A DNA stretch of 64,000 nucleotides from Carallia brachiata (taxonomy: Eukaryota > Streptophyta > Magnoliopsida > Malpighiales > Rhizophoraceae): NCBI GenBank assembly GCA_021464245.1, contig JADCRB010000032.1, forward strand, positions 29,618-93,617, read 5' to 3'. The number at the start of each line of letters is the position of its first letter. Position 1 is the first letter of the stretch. Made by a program: the position numbers and the translations under genes. The notes below the pieces were generated by a model. The model was not told the origin of the DNA, made no database searches, and worked only from the letters and a program-made list of their open reading frames with translations. Of this stretch, positions 13,485 to 25,694 are shown in pieces.

Positions 13485-16343
13485 GCAACTTTTAGGAGGT
13501 TATAGATGAGAAAAAATATTAATGTTTTGAGCCTTCGGTCTTTCGATTGAAATTAATACTATATTTTTAAAATAAGACTGATAATTTTTAAAACATCTGT
13601 TATTTGTGTATTTCAAAAACTATCAGTCTTTTTTAAAAAATATCAGTCTTAATTTCAATCGGAATACTGCCTGAAACAATAACACTCGAGATATGTATTG
13701 GTGCTCTATAGATAATTAGAAAAAATTGTGGGAAATTCTTTACAAGATTATTGACGATAATGCACTGCTTTTATATTAATGAAGGTGAATTTTAAACGTG
13801 TCTCGGCTGTTTAAAATGTTAATCTTTTAAATGGAAGTAGTTTCCTGCAAATTATACGCGTATAGCTCTTAAATTGGTGCTTAATTAAAGGAGAATGCTG
13901 TTGGCTTAAGAGGTGCTAAATAGCATATACCATATGTTACCCTTTAGGACTTTTTACAATTTTGTGTCTTTTAAGCTTGCCAGCTATAAGATTACTCGAA
14001 GTTCATACAAAGGTACAAAAATTTTCTTTTTAAACGAAAGTGTGAAGATTAAGTGCTTTTTATTATTATTTTTATTTGTTATTTTTTTGGCTGCTTACAA
14101 GACATTACATGATACGATTGTTTTATGTTTTGGTTTTTGGTACTGCATTGCATCAAAGTAACCTTGATTCACTTTAGGATGAACTGCACGAATAGTAAGT
14201 TGAAAATAAGAATTGATATTGTAAAAGGATTGGTATCTCGCAGACCTGCAAGCATTTTGATGCTGGTTGAAAGAAAGGATAAAAAAAAAGGATTGCTGGC
14301 TCTTCATTGATGTTTTATAATGCTAGATATGTTTTTTCCTCTGTTTAAGTTTTAGTTTGGTCTCACTGTTTTATTTGGGTCTAGGCGGATCTCATCTCAA
14401 GCCTTGTGAGCTTTGGTCTGCAAAGACAAATTCAATTGTGGGAACACCGATACTGGCTGTTCAAAGGCGGTCAAAGCCAGTTGGTACCAGCCGCAGGTTG
14501 TCAGTATGTGCAGGACACAGGTATGTTTAACCATATATCCATGTTCTTGAAAGTCATGGGAAGAAATCTATGTGAAAGTTGAGAGTTATGAAAGTGGAAT
14601 ATAAGATGCGTAGATTTTTGCTAGTTGTTTTGACATTCTTAGTCATTTGACCCACTTCTGATATGATGCTTTTGGTTTATGCTTGAATATATTTATCATG
14701 AAAATTCAAGGTCCTTTTTTGTGTGAACTTTTCGTTTTTTTGTTTAATCAGTCTAGAGAAACGATCTTTAGTTTTGGAACTTGAGAAGGCAAAGAGGGCG
14801 TGTGCCTTTGAGGTCACTTGGTTTACTCTTAGAGAATGCATATAGCTTTATCACTTAGTTTGTTACACTTGGTTTACCCTGGATAATCAATCTGTTACTG
14901 TCAAGGCCTTTTGACTAACAAACTTGAACTGGATCAAGGCAATAGTGTGATTAAAATCCAAAAGCTGAGTATCTTCCTCTCCTTTACCTTCTCCTTTTGG
15001 CAATTTTTGTTGTTTAAAAGTCGTAATGTATAACGTGTTATTCTACATATTTAGGGTCTCTGTTCCATTTTCTATGAAGTGTTTGATTTAATGATCTATC
15101 CCAATATTGCTCCTTTGTGGCACCGCAAAACCATTTTTCTTAGGGGAGTCAAGGCTCCTATTAGTGTCACCGTCTGTTGAATATTTTCAGGATTGAGTTT
15201 TTATTCCCTTAGGTCAGTAAAGTTTCTTAGTCAAATCAGCTTCTTGCCCACCCTGTTTTAACATCCAAACATATTTGCTTCTTCGGTTTGCTTTCTCATT
15301 TGCAGGGATGGTGTTAGTGGTGGTCACAGTGATTTCGTTGCTGGCTTTCTATGGGGAGGTGCAATATGTGGAAGAGCAGATATTTTTTCTCCTCAGGTAA
15401 TTGGATATGTTAGTTTGACCTTTCATAATTCCTGGGAATATCTGTGCAAATGTTCCTTTGAAGACCTTGAAAGGCTCACAGTCACAGTAGAGTTGATGGC
15501 ATTGCTAACAAACAATTTTCTCATGCAACTGTTGACACCACCACGACATCCTAGTGCAAATAATTTGTGGTTAAATTACGTGGTTTGGTATTCGTTGTCT
15601 TTATAGTCTTCATATACCTAGCCACTTGCTCTTTTGTGACAAAGAATGCTACCAGTAATCGTGGTTCGTGTCACGGTTAAAGTCCATCTTTCTCTTGTGG
15701 GCTTGTGCTTGGTGGTAGGGGTGTTGTTGATTGTTGAAAGACTTCCAGCCCTTCACCAGCCAAGCTATTAGAGTTATATTAGCATTTTTTTTATTTTGTC
15801 ATGTAAAGCCGTACCTCCATTGGATTGAAGCTGCCAATTTCTCACCATAACCAATGGCTCCTTATTGCTGATGTTTTGTGCATTAAAAGAGGAATTGAAT
15901 CTGGGCATTTTCTGATGGAGGCAATGGGCCGTCCTTTCTTGCTTTGTGCTTGAGAGATGTTATTTTTCTCATGCAGTTGATTTCATTTTTTGATGAGGTA
16001 ATTTATTCCTTTTCCTTCTTCTGGTTCTTATCATCTCAGACAAGAGAATTATTGCTGAACGAGGATATATATATCGGTTTCGGAGGGCTAAGCCACCCAT
16101 CTATCACAATGCAGGTTTGGAGGTAATGAACATTCTAATTACTTGGAAGCAATTTTTCTTCTGGTTGAAATCTTCTATTGCATTTATATAATTTCCCCTC
16201 TCCATGCACCTTAAAAGCAGAAGACCAGGGAAACCTTGAATGAAAATATCAGCCAACCCAATTCTGCTGTTAGCAATGTGTCTGGGAATAGCTCGCTTGC
16301 TGCTGCTTCGGAAACTGACCGGGAGATAGAACGTACCGTGTAA
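13120..16343 (+). pseudogene. Plastid membrane protein, tandem copy 1, frameshifted
   Basis: Exons matching the intact copy are 13120-13153, 14385-14520, 15306-15396, 16040-16122 and 16221-16343. Exons 1-3 keep frame and encode a transit-peptide-like N-terminus and most of the membrane segment; exon 3 has lost one codon relative to copy 2. Exon 4 is 83 bases instead of 81 because of two extra bases at a short TA run (GATATATATATC). This shifts the frame and brings a stop at 16237-16239 early in exon 5. Without the shift, the frame would end at 16341-16343, where copy 2 also ends. The truncated protein would lose the conserved C-terminal half. It may still be transcribed, since promoter and splice sites look preserved. 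An unusual splice that restores frame cannot be ruled out. Confidence 0.75.
13451..13484. repeat. (ATT)n microsatellite
   Basis: About eleven ATT units in intron 1 of copy 1. The run is absent from the matching intron of copy 2. Confidence 0.95.
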
Positions 16344-19168
16344 GACTCGTCTCTGCTTTCCACTGCAATCTTTCAGAAGACCTTGTGTTTTAAGACCAAA
16401 TATGCGTCTGCATGTTCCTCCAACTTCTGGTTGGAGGTTGCTTTTTGATATTCAACTCAGAATAGAAGCATTGTAAGCCTGTTGTGGCTTTCAACAGATT
16501 CTTTCTGTTGGTTTGAAACAATTTATTAAATGCCTTAGCCCTTCTGGAGCAGCATCTCTCAGATTTATTGGATTTTAAAGAATTGCACTTTCTGTTTCCG
16601 TATGATCTGCTGGCCCCTCACCTCATAACTGTTTATGGGGCAGTACTAGTTCGGTTCCAACTCCAATCACTCCATTATCATTGTTGATTGTCCATTCTTT
16701 GCAATAGCTTTACTATGTTTGATTGGAACATTGTGAATGGTTCGTCTTCTGTTTCTTCTTCTTTTTTATTTTCTTTTAGACTCATTTTGCTTCTCATGTG
16801 ATGACGTCCCATAAACGCTTAATCACTGTGGTTAACTAGCTAATCCATTCCGTTTCACCCATTGTGTTCAGGGAGGTTAGAATCTTTGCGAAGGTTTGAT
16901 TATGTATAAGGCTACTTTAAAATAGGATGCCTCGGATTTTAGTACTTGCTATAGTTGTTGGCTGCATTTGGATGAAGAGTCTTCATTGATATATCCTAAT
17001 TTCGAACATCGATGTATCATAAATCTGCGACTATATATTGAACTTCCTCTGAATACACTCAGTTGTTAAGCAAATAGATGTATACTTCAGAAGTTAAGGC
17101 AAATTTCGAAGCAGATTTTTAGTATTAGAAGGCGGAAATTTCTAATTCATGATTCAATTTTATACATGAAGAAATAACAAGTTGGAATATGATTTAATTG
17201 GAGTGGTAGAAGGTGCATGCTTTTTACTGAAAAGTCTGAGGTTTGATTTTTAGTCTCATTCCTCACGTGCCTTCTCTTTAATGATGGATTATTATCGCTA
17301 CTGCAGATGAAAAAAAAAAAGATAGAAATAGCAAGTTGAATATTCTTAAACTTAGAAAGATGCAGCTCTTAACATCTCTGCAGCTAGATTATACATTAAA
17401 ATTGTGGAGTTCCTACAAATTAACACCATTTATAATTTTTGTGTTTTCCCAAGTACAGTGGGTAAGTCCGATTTATTTTTGAGCCCTCCAATCCAAAGAT
17501 GGAAGCCTACGGGAGTCCTGCTCCAGAAAGAAGGGAAGCAATAGTTCTTCACACTGTCACTAGAGCATAGCTCTACAAACCGGACTGGATCGGTAATCGA
17601 ATCAAAAAGAATGGTTTACTTAAAGTCAGGACGAATTAGATTTTCTCTTTTGAACTAGATAAAGAATTGAAGTGGAAAAAATTGCATGAAAATCTAGAGC
17701 ATTAGTTTAGAAATCCGATCAATTGTTTCCAAACCTATAAAAATTATTTAGCTTCTATCCTGTTCGGTCCAACTATGGCTAAACCTGAGCAAATTGAACC
17801 AATTAAAAATTTGATTAGAATTTAGACAATTTATTGGAATTTATTGAGTATTATGTAAAGTGTTGAAGTACTATATCTCGACCAAGTGAGTCAATAAATA
17901 TTCATGAGCTCAAAATTTTGAAACTCTAGTTTGAGCGATGAATACTTGATAACAAAAATCTTCACCGATTTTGTTTATTCAAGCAATATAGGATTTGCGA
18001 CATGCTGATTATTAGTATAAAATAACAATCCTACATCACTTGCGCAAACAATTGAAAATCAACCGAACCAATTCGCGTCTACGTAACATTCGAGTAGAGT
18101 GTAAAGAGGTGATGTGATTTTTGGAATGAATTAGTTGATTTATATTGGAAGTTAGTTTATCTTATGGGTTTATATTGGAAGTTAGTTTATCTTATGGGTT
18201 GTGATCTTATAGGTTTATTTGGTTTCATTTTATCACTCGAGGTGATGTTTTTTTTTTAATATGGGTTGTTATAGTGTGAGTGATAATTTAATTAGTGATT
18301 TTGTGTGATTGTTTTTTTATATTAGTTTGATTTCAAGTCTTTATAACGTATTTTTGTTTTTTAATAAAAAAAAATTTATGTTAAGTATGAATTATTTGAT
18401 TTTAAAATAATTAGAGATTGGATGAAAAAAAAATTTATTTAAATCTAACAATACTAAAATTATGGAACCACCTTATAAGAATAAGTAGGTAAATGGAGAT
18501 GTCAATATTAAAAAGACCTATCTCACTCCAGGTATGAAAACCCTTTTGACTTATAAAATAGAAAATGATTTCATTTGATGGAACGTACCGATAGGGCGAC
18601 AAATTGGCAGGTAGTTGACGGCGGATCATCCAAAGGTTGGCTTTGGGTTTAACGGCATAGTCGCTCGTTTTACTTTTATCTGGTTTGCGGGGTCCGCACA
18701 AAACTCCTATTTTTTAATTACAAGAAAACCATTTATATTAAGTCTGACTCCCATTTTTAATATTTATATTAAGCTGACATTTTTATTTTTTAAAATTTAA
18801 AATGACTATTATTGGAGATGAAAATCAAGTAATATTTTTACGTATTTTTTTAATATTAATTAGGGTTTGAGTTTTTACGTTTATACTCTTTCTATATTAA
18901 AAATATATAGTATGATCGTATTGTGATTTGGCTTGGAGAAAACCTATTTTAGATTTAATAATCGGTTCTTCTTATAAAAAAGAATAAACGAGAACGTTAA
19001 CGATCAAAAGACTACTCAATAATCTAATAATTACTATTATCGTAAGGTGATGTTTTTGCCTCTTGCACAAAGAAACAAAAATTTAAAATCGCTTGGTTTT
19101 CTTTTTGCTCTCTAGGGCCACGTAATTCATGTGAAGTTTGAGGGACATCTCTGGAAATTAGTGTACAT
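16344..19168. other. Duplicated 3' flank and intergenic DNA between the tandem copies
   Basis: Sequence to about 17360 aligns by eye with the region after copy 2 (22618-23400), for example 'taagactcgtctctgct' in both and a shared 'atgtatacttcagaa' near 17080 and 23285. A CCGG-rich fragment at about 17575-17830 resembles the MITE ends but lacks a clear second terminus. A perfect 30-bp tandem repeat (GTTTATATTGGAAGTTAG...) lies near 18146-18200. No gene is seen. Confidence 0.6.
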
Positions 19169-19169
19169 T

Positions 19170-19178
19170 TATTTATAA
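19170..19178 (+). promoter_or_regulatory. TATA box of plastid-protein copy 2
   Basis: TATTTATAA-type motif about 110 bases before the ATG at 19286, followed by a CT-rich leader (about 19205-19270). It matches the position and context of the copy 1 TATA box. Confidence 0.5.
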
Positions 19179-19285
19179 CTCACGCAATTTCGCTCTTTCA
19201 GCCGAGGCGCCCCTCTCTCTCCCACTCTCTCTGTCTCTCTCTCTCGATCTTTCATTTCGTTCTCTCAGTCTAATCTGCCTCTCTA

Positions 19286-22200
19286 ATGGCGAGCTGTTTC
19301 GCACCTTTATCAATCTCAGGTACTGGCTCACTCACTCACTTACTCACTCACTCGCACCTTTTCCCGGTTTCCTCTCATTCACTCGTGTGATTGTTTCCCC
19401 AGAAAAGTTAGCAAATTGCCAATAAATGCGATTAGGTATAAAAAAAAAACAAAAAGAAATCGGAAACGAACGTTTCTCGCCATCTCTCGTTGCGGTCTAT
19501 CTATCGCGTTGTCTGTGTGTTTTGTGTGCATGTTTGTTTCTGCGTGTGTTGAACTGTTCCTTTATCATTGCTTTTCATAAGCTGTTTGTTGATTTTGTTT
19601 CCACGCTTATTTTTAGGTTTAATTTCAACGAGTTGCCGACATGCAACAAAATTTAGTGTAGTTGAAATTTTCATGTGGTGTTTCTTTGATTATTATGATT
19701 GGATTGACACGTTTATCGAAACACACCGTCAATCTAATCTGACGACATCTAATTGTTTATTTGATTTTTTTTATAAATTTAACACATCTTTCACGATCCA
19801 AAGCACACCACTGCGTGCCACGGTTGAGTGCTCAAAAAATATTTTTGAATTTTTTTTGTATAAATGTTATAGGTAATTATTCAATTTCATAAAAATTGTA
19901 GAAAACCTTTGTACTAAATTATTGACGACAATCTGCTGCATTTGTATTAATGAAGGTGAAAATTATTATGCTTGTAAGTGCTGCATCTCTGATGTTGAAA
20001 TTGTTTATGTTTTAAATCGAAGTAGTTTCTTGTTATTTTATATGTTTGTAGCCCTTAAACTGGTGCTTAAAGGAGAGTGTTATTGGTTTAGGATGTACTA
20101 AATAGCTTATCACATGTTAACTTTGAGGACTTTGTCAATTTTTTGTTGATTAAGCGTGCTATAAGATTGCTTAAAATATATATAAAGCAATGAAATTTCC
20201 GAGCAAACGAAAGAGTGAAAATTAAGTTTTTTTTTTTTTTTAACCTAAATTTTGTACTGCTTACTAGACAATACTTTACATAATTGTTCTTTGTTTTGGT
20301 TTTTTGGTACTGCATTGCATCATTCACCTTAGTGTGATTTGCACAAATGTTAAGTTGAAACTATAGATTAATATCTAAAAAGGATTGCTAGGTATCAGAT
20401 CTGCGACTATTCTTCTGCTGGTTGACATACAGGTTTTGAAAGACGGATTGCTAGCTCTTTGTTGAGTTTTTATTATGCAAATATGCCTTTTTCTCTTTTC
20501 AACTTCTAATTTGGTTTTTGGAGGAGAAATCATGGCACTGCTTTATTTGGGTTTAGGTGGATCTCATCTCAAGCCACGTGAGCTTTGGTCTGCAAAGACA
20601 AATTCAATCGTGGGAACACCGATACTGGCTGTTCAAAGGAAGTCAAAGCCAGTCGCTACCGGCCGCAGGTTGTCAGTATGTGCAGAATACCGGTATGTTG
20701 TACTATATATTGTTGTTTTTGAAAGGCATGCAAAGAAATCTATGCAAATGATGAGAAGCCATGAGAGTGGAATATAAGATGCATCAATTTTTGCTAGTGG
20801 CTTTGACATTCTTAGTCATTTGATCTGCTCATCATGTGATGCATATGATGGGTGCATTTGACCCTTCCCCAGACTCCCCACTGTGGGAGTCTCGTGCACT
20901 AAGACATCCTTTTAAGGTCCTTTTTTTGAGGCTGAACTTTTCATTTTCTGTTTTCAAGTAGGCTGCTTGGTCGTTCTAATTGGTCTAGACAAACAATTTG
21001 TAGTTGTGAAACTTGAGAAGGCAAACGATGACATGTGCCTTTGATCTACACACTTAGATAGAGAATGCATGCAGGAAATTGTTACAATATAAATTCCACG
21101 AATAATCTATCTCTATCAAAGCCTTGTGACCAATGAAGTTGAACTGGATCAAGGCAATAGTGTGGTTAAATCCAAAAGCTTAGTAGCTTTCTCTCCTTTT
21201 ACTTCTCCTTTTGGGAATTTTTATTGTTTTAGTGTCATAATTTATAATGTGTTATCCTACTTGTGTAGGATCTTAGTTCCAATTTTCTTAAAGGAGTGTT
21301 TGATTATATATAATCTGTCCAACCGTACCACTTTGTGGCAATTCCAACAAAGTTTTTCTTAGAGGAGTCAAGTCGCCTGTATTGTCTATTGACTATTTTC
21401 AGATTTATACTATCTTAGGTATTTTAAGTATCCATCAAATCAGTTCTTTGCTCATCCGATTTTGAACATGCAAGCATCTTCACTTCTGTGCTCTCTCATT
21501 TGCAGGGACGGTGGCAGTGGTGGTGCCGGTGATTTCGTTGCTGGCTTTCTATTGGGAGGTGCAGTATGTGGAACCTTAGCTTATATTTTTGCTCCTCAGG
21601 TAATTAGATATGTTAACCTTTAATAATTCCCGGGAATATCTCTGCAATTCCATCAATGAGCTTGAAAGGCTCACGGTTGAGTGTACGACAATTCTAGCAA
21701 ACAATATTTCATACATCATGCAACAGTTGACACCACCATAGGATGCCAGTATAAATGATATGTTTAGATTATGTGGTTTGCCATTCAGTGTATTTGTAGT
21801 CTCAGGTCTCTAGCCACTTGTGCATTTGTAACGGAGAAGGCAAATCTTAGAATTACTTGTGCATCTGCTGTGCTGTTTATCAGCAATCTCCCTTCTTCCA
21901 TTCTGTTAATGTGGACAAGTGAATTGCCTTTCAGTTGATTAATCATCATGCCTTTCACTATTAAACTCCATCTTTCTCTTGTGGGCCTGTGCTTGGGGTT
22001 AAGGGTTTCCATCCCTTCATTAGCTAACCGATTCGAGTTATACGAACATTTTCTTATTTTGTCATGTAAAGCTGTGTTATCAACTTCTCCCCATAACCAA
22101 TGGTTCGTTATTGCTGAAGTTTGTACATAAAAAAAAGGAATTGAATCTCGGCCTTGTTCAATCTGCTGTTTTTTTTATGGAGGCATTAGTCTGTCCTTTC

Positions 22201-22617
22201 TTGCTTTGTGCTTGAAAGATGTTATTTATCTTATGTAGTTGTCTTGAACTTCCAATGAGATAAGTTACTTGTTTCCTTTCTCTGGCACTGATCATTTTAG
22301 ATAAGAAGATCCTTGCTAAATGAAGATGAATATGGGTTTCGGAAGGCTAAGCGACCCATATATTATGGTGGAGGTTTGGAGGTAATAAACCTATCTAATT
22401 ACTTCGCAGCATTTTGTCTTCTGGTTGAAATCTTATGGTGCATTGGTATAATTCCACTCTTCTTTTACATAAAAAGCAGAAGACCAGGGAAACCTTGAAT
22501 GCTAAAATCAGCCAACTCAATTCTGCTATTGACAATGTGTCTACACGTTTAAGAGGTGGGAATAGTTCACCTCCTGCTCCTGTTGAAATTGACCCGGAGG
22601 TAGGAGCTACCGTGTAA
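19286..22617 (+). CDS. Plastid inner-membrane/thylakoid protein, intact copy 2
   Basis: Five exons, 19286-19319, 20557-20692, 21506-21599, 22301-22381 and 22480-22617, join in frame to 160 residues. The N-terminus is rich in Ser, Arg and Lys and poor in acidic residues, as expected of a chloroplast transit peptide. A Gly/Ala-rich hydrophobic stretch at about residues 66-86 (DFVAGFLLGGAVCG...) is a single membrane span, with a look of YtxH-like proteins. It is followed by a basic segment, a possible short coiled coil (KTRETLNAKISQLNSAIDN) and a Pro/Glu tail. From memory it matches the uncharacterised Arabidopsis proteins At3g02900 and At5g16660, annotated as chloroplast envelope/thylakoid. No biochemical function is known to me. 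Confidence 0.8.
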
Positions 22618-25600
22618 GACTCGTCTCTGCTTGCCATTGCAATCTTTGAGAAGACCTGGTGTTTGAAGATCAGATGAGCGTTGTAAGCATCATTGAGACT
22701 TTCATTACTGACCTTTTCTGTTGATTTCAGAAAATAAATTTAGCGAATGCCTCCTATCTTGACATGTTTAAGTAGCTAATGCATTCCAGATTTGCCCATT
22801 TTCGCCAGGGAGGCTAAAGTCTTTGCCAATGGCTATATGTGTAAGGTTGCTTTCCAATTTTAGCACTTGTCGTCGCTGTTAGTTGCATATGTGTATCTCC
22901 ATTGATATATCGTATTTTTGCAACTTGATATCGAGCTTCAACTGAATATGCTACTGGATCTTAAATAGCCGTGATGGAATCCCATTGAATTGGTTTCTCC
23001 AAAATCCCGTAAAAAAATGTTTATCCATTCTCTTGTTTTACGATCCATAGTATATTTCGGTGTTTGTAAACTATGAAGTAAGCTTGCATTCTTTTCTAGG
23101 AAGTATGCTTGGAAAAGAAAACAGGGATTTGATACGGTTTCCATAAACGACTCTTTTTTTTTTCTATAAACGAGTCATTAGTTGGTTGAGATGGAATCCC
23201 AGTCACAAACACACCTGGAAAAGCCTTATGTCTTCTAACTCTGACCTGGTTGCTTCCAAGAAATTAGTTGCTTAACAGTTAAAATGTATACTTCAGAATT
23301 GAACACTAATTTCCAACTGAATTTTTGAGACATGATTGGAATTTTAGGTAACATAGAAAGAGGCAGCTCTCAACGTAGAAATTAGTTGCTCTCAATGTAT
23401 AAGGTAATGATCGAGCACAATTCATAAGAATGACCAAGCTAAATGAAATAGGCATGAGGAAATGATCAATGCTTCTTCACTTCAAGGTGAGATAAGGAAA
23501 GTAGATAAGAATGGAGGCAAAGAAATGTTTCCTTTTCGACATGAGCAAAGGATGAGAGCTTTTAGGAATGCAAATAAAAAAGTTAAATATAATTTATAAA
23601 TATTTATGGGATTTTGGAGTTGCTTTTCTAGTGTGAACTTTTGTGAACTATTAGATGCATATAGATTATTCATTTTGCAAAAAAAAAAAACCCTTTCATA
23701 TCTTTTCAAAAAGATTTATGTGTGACTAATATATTCAATCCTTTGATAATGATCCTTAGTATATGCATATTAGAAAGTACTTGATTTTATCAATGTTTGG
23801 ACAGGGGTTGGTTAAATGAAAACGTAATAATTAGACAAGATCAGCTCCAAGTAGCATGTGTAATTCAATAACTAATATACTCGTAATATATATAATTTTT
23901 TTCTTGTTGAAAGAAAAAGTATATTATATGCATGTCAGACTTCTGAATACTGGAGTTTCAGATCAAAAAAAAAAATGCATATCAATTATAAGTGAGACTA
24001 GATGTTTTTTGAACAAAGTGAGATTGAATTAGACTATGCATATAATGATTATATCACTGTTGTCAGAATCGGATCGGACCGGCCTGTCGGACCGGTTGAA
24101 CCGGGGACCGGCCGGTGGTCCGGGCCGGTTTTGGTAAATTTTGAAGGGTGACTCGAACCGGAAAAAACCGGGCAAGAACCGGTCAAAACCGGTGAAAACC
24201 GGACCGGTTGAACAGGTCCAATAAAATTAAAAAATTTATAAATTACAATTTGACCCCAAATGTTATTTAAATTATAATTTAAGTATTAACTTTAATTTAA
24301 AAGTTCAATTTAGTCCTAAATCTATTAAAAATTTTAATTTCATCCTTAAAATTAGAAAAATTAATATTTAATCACTATTTATAAATATTATTTTTATAAT
24401 TACTTTTATACACATATATATTATTAAATACCGGTTCGACCGGTTCAACCGGTTGAACCTTGACTCACTAATGTTTTCGGTTCGATGACCGGTCCGGTTC
24501 TGATAACTTTGGATTATATATGTACATTTAAAATTTATATAACGTCTAAATAAATAATAAAAAAAGAAAAAAAATTTACACAAGAAACTCGATCAAAAAC
24601 CATCAAGATAAAAAAATTAAGGGTAAAAAGCTTTAAATTTTTTTTTATTAAAAAAATTATTGTATTAATTCATACAAAATTTATACATAAATTTAACACA
24701 AAAATACCAAAATAAACTACACAAAATAAGAATACACGATAACAAAAGCGTCCAACAAACAGCAACAACATGCAAAAAACCTCAATTGGAACCGCAACAT
24801 GTAGCTGCTTTTTAAATTAAAATGACAAACTTACAATTTTTTTTTTTCCTTTTCCAAAGTAGCCCCCGTCAAGTTTTCGCCGTCGACTTATTTGGTCATT
24901 TTCCGTCATTTGGACCGCCAGTCACCCAACAACACGTCAGGTCAGCAAAAGTTTGCTTATTCACCTGCCACATCATCAAACTTAGATGAGGTGGCATTTT
25001 TATTTTTTTTCTTTTGTTAATTTCTTGGATAGAAAAGATAGGTGGATGAAATTTGGCGTAGGAAGAATAAATATAAATTTTTTTTATATAATCGATTGAA
25101 TTATTTGTGTAACAAAATATTAAATTATTATAATAAAATTTAAAAGTATTTTTTCATATATTTTTTTGTTATAGAAAGTAAACGTCTTATTGCACAAATA
25201 AATTAGTTAGTTGTACAAAAAAAAATTTTTATTTGTATTCCGTTCACCAAATCTCATCTACGTAATAGTACTGTTTATTAAAAAGAAACCAAATAATTTA
25301 TAATAATATGAAATAATTATAAAATTAAAATAAGTATATAATTTATTTTTCGTCTCAAAAAAAAAAAAAATTTATTTTACATAAACCCTGTTTATCCCTT
25401 TTCTGTTCCTGCCCTGCTGAGTACTGGCTCTCTCTCGCTCTTCCTCTCGGATGATCTAAGCGATCCAAAGCTGCACAGCACAGACTCGAGCAAAGCAAAA
25501 GTCAGATCTCATTCCGCCCGAGAAAATACAACCTCAAAAATTTTCTTCGCGTTTCTCTCGCTCCAAACAGAAAGAGTGAGGCAGTGGAGCGGCTTCGAAG

Positions 25601-25694
25601 GAGAAATTCCTTCGTTCGACCCCTCTCTTTTTTTCGCTGCCTTCCTATTTTTGACGAATACGAACAATTTCTTTGACACCAACCATTGCTAAAA
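22618..25694. other. 3' flank of copy 2, MITE and AT-rich intergenic DNA
   Basis: The first 780 bases match the 3' flank of copy 1. Beyond the MITE at 24055-24511 the DNA is AT-rich with poly(A/T) runs. A CT-rich block at about 25425-25450 just upstream of the maturase start is likely its promoter or leader region. No coding region is supported. Confidence 0.5.
24055..24511. mobile_element. hAT-like MITE, copy b
   Basis: The left end CACTGTTGTCAGAATCGG and the reverse complement of the right end (CAAAGTTATCAGAACCGG) are inverted repeats. The flanks carry a perfect 8-bp duplication, GATTATAT, at 24047-24054 and 24512-24519. The interior 'tttagtcctaaat' tract is the reverse complement of the interior of copy a, so the two copies lie in opposite orientation. 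Confidence 0.85.
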
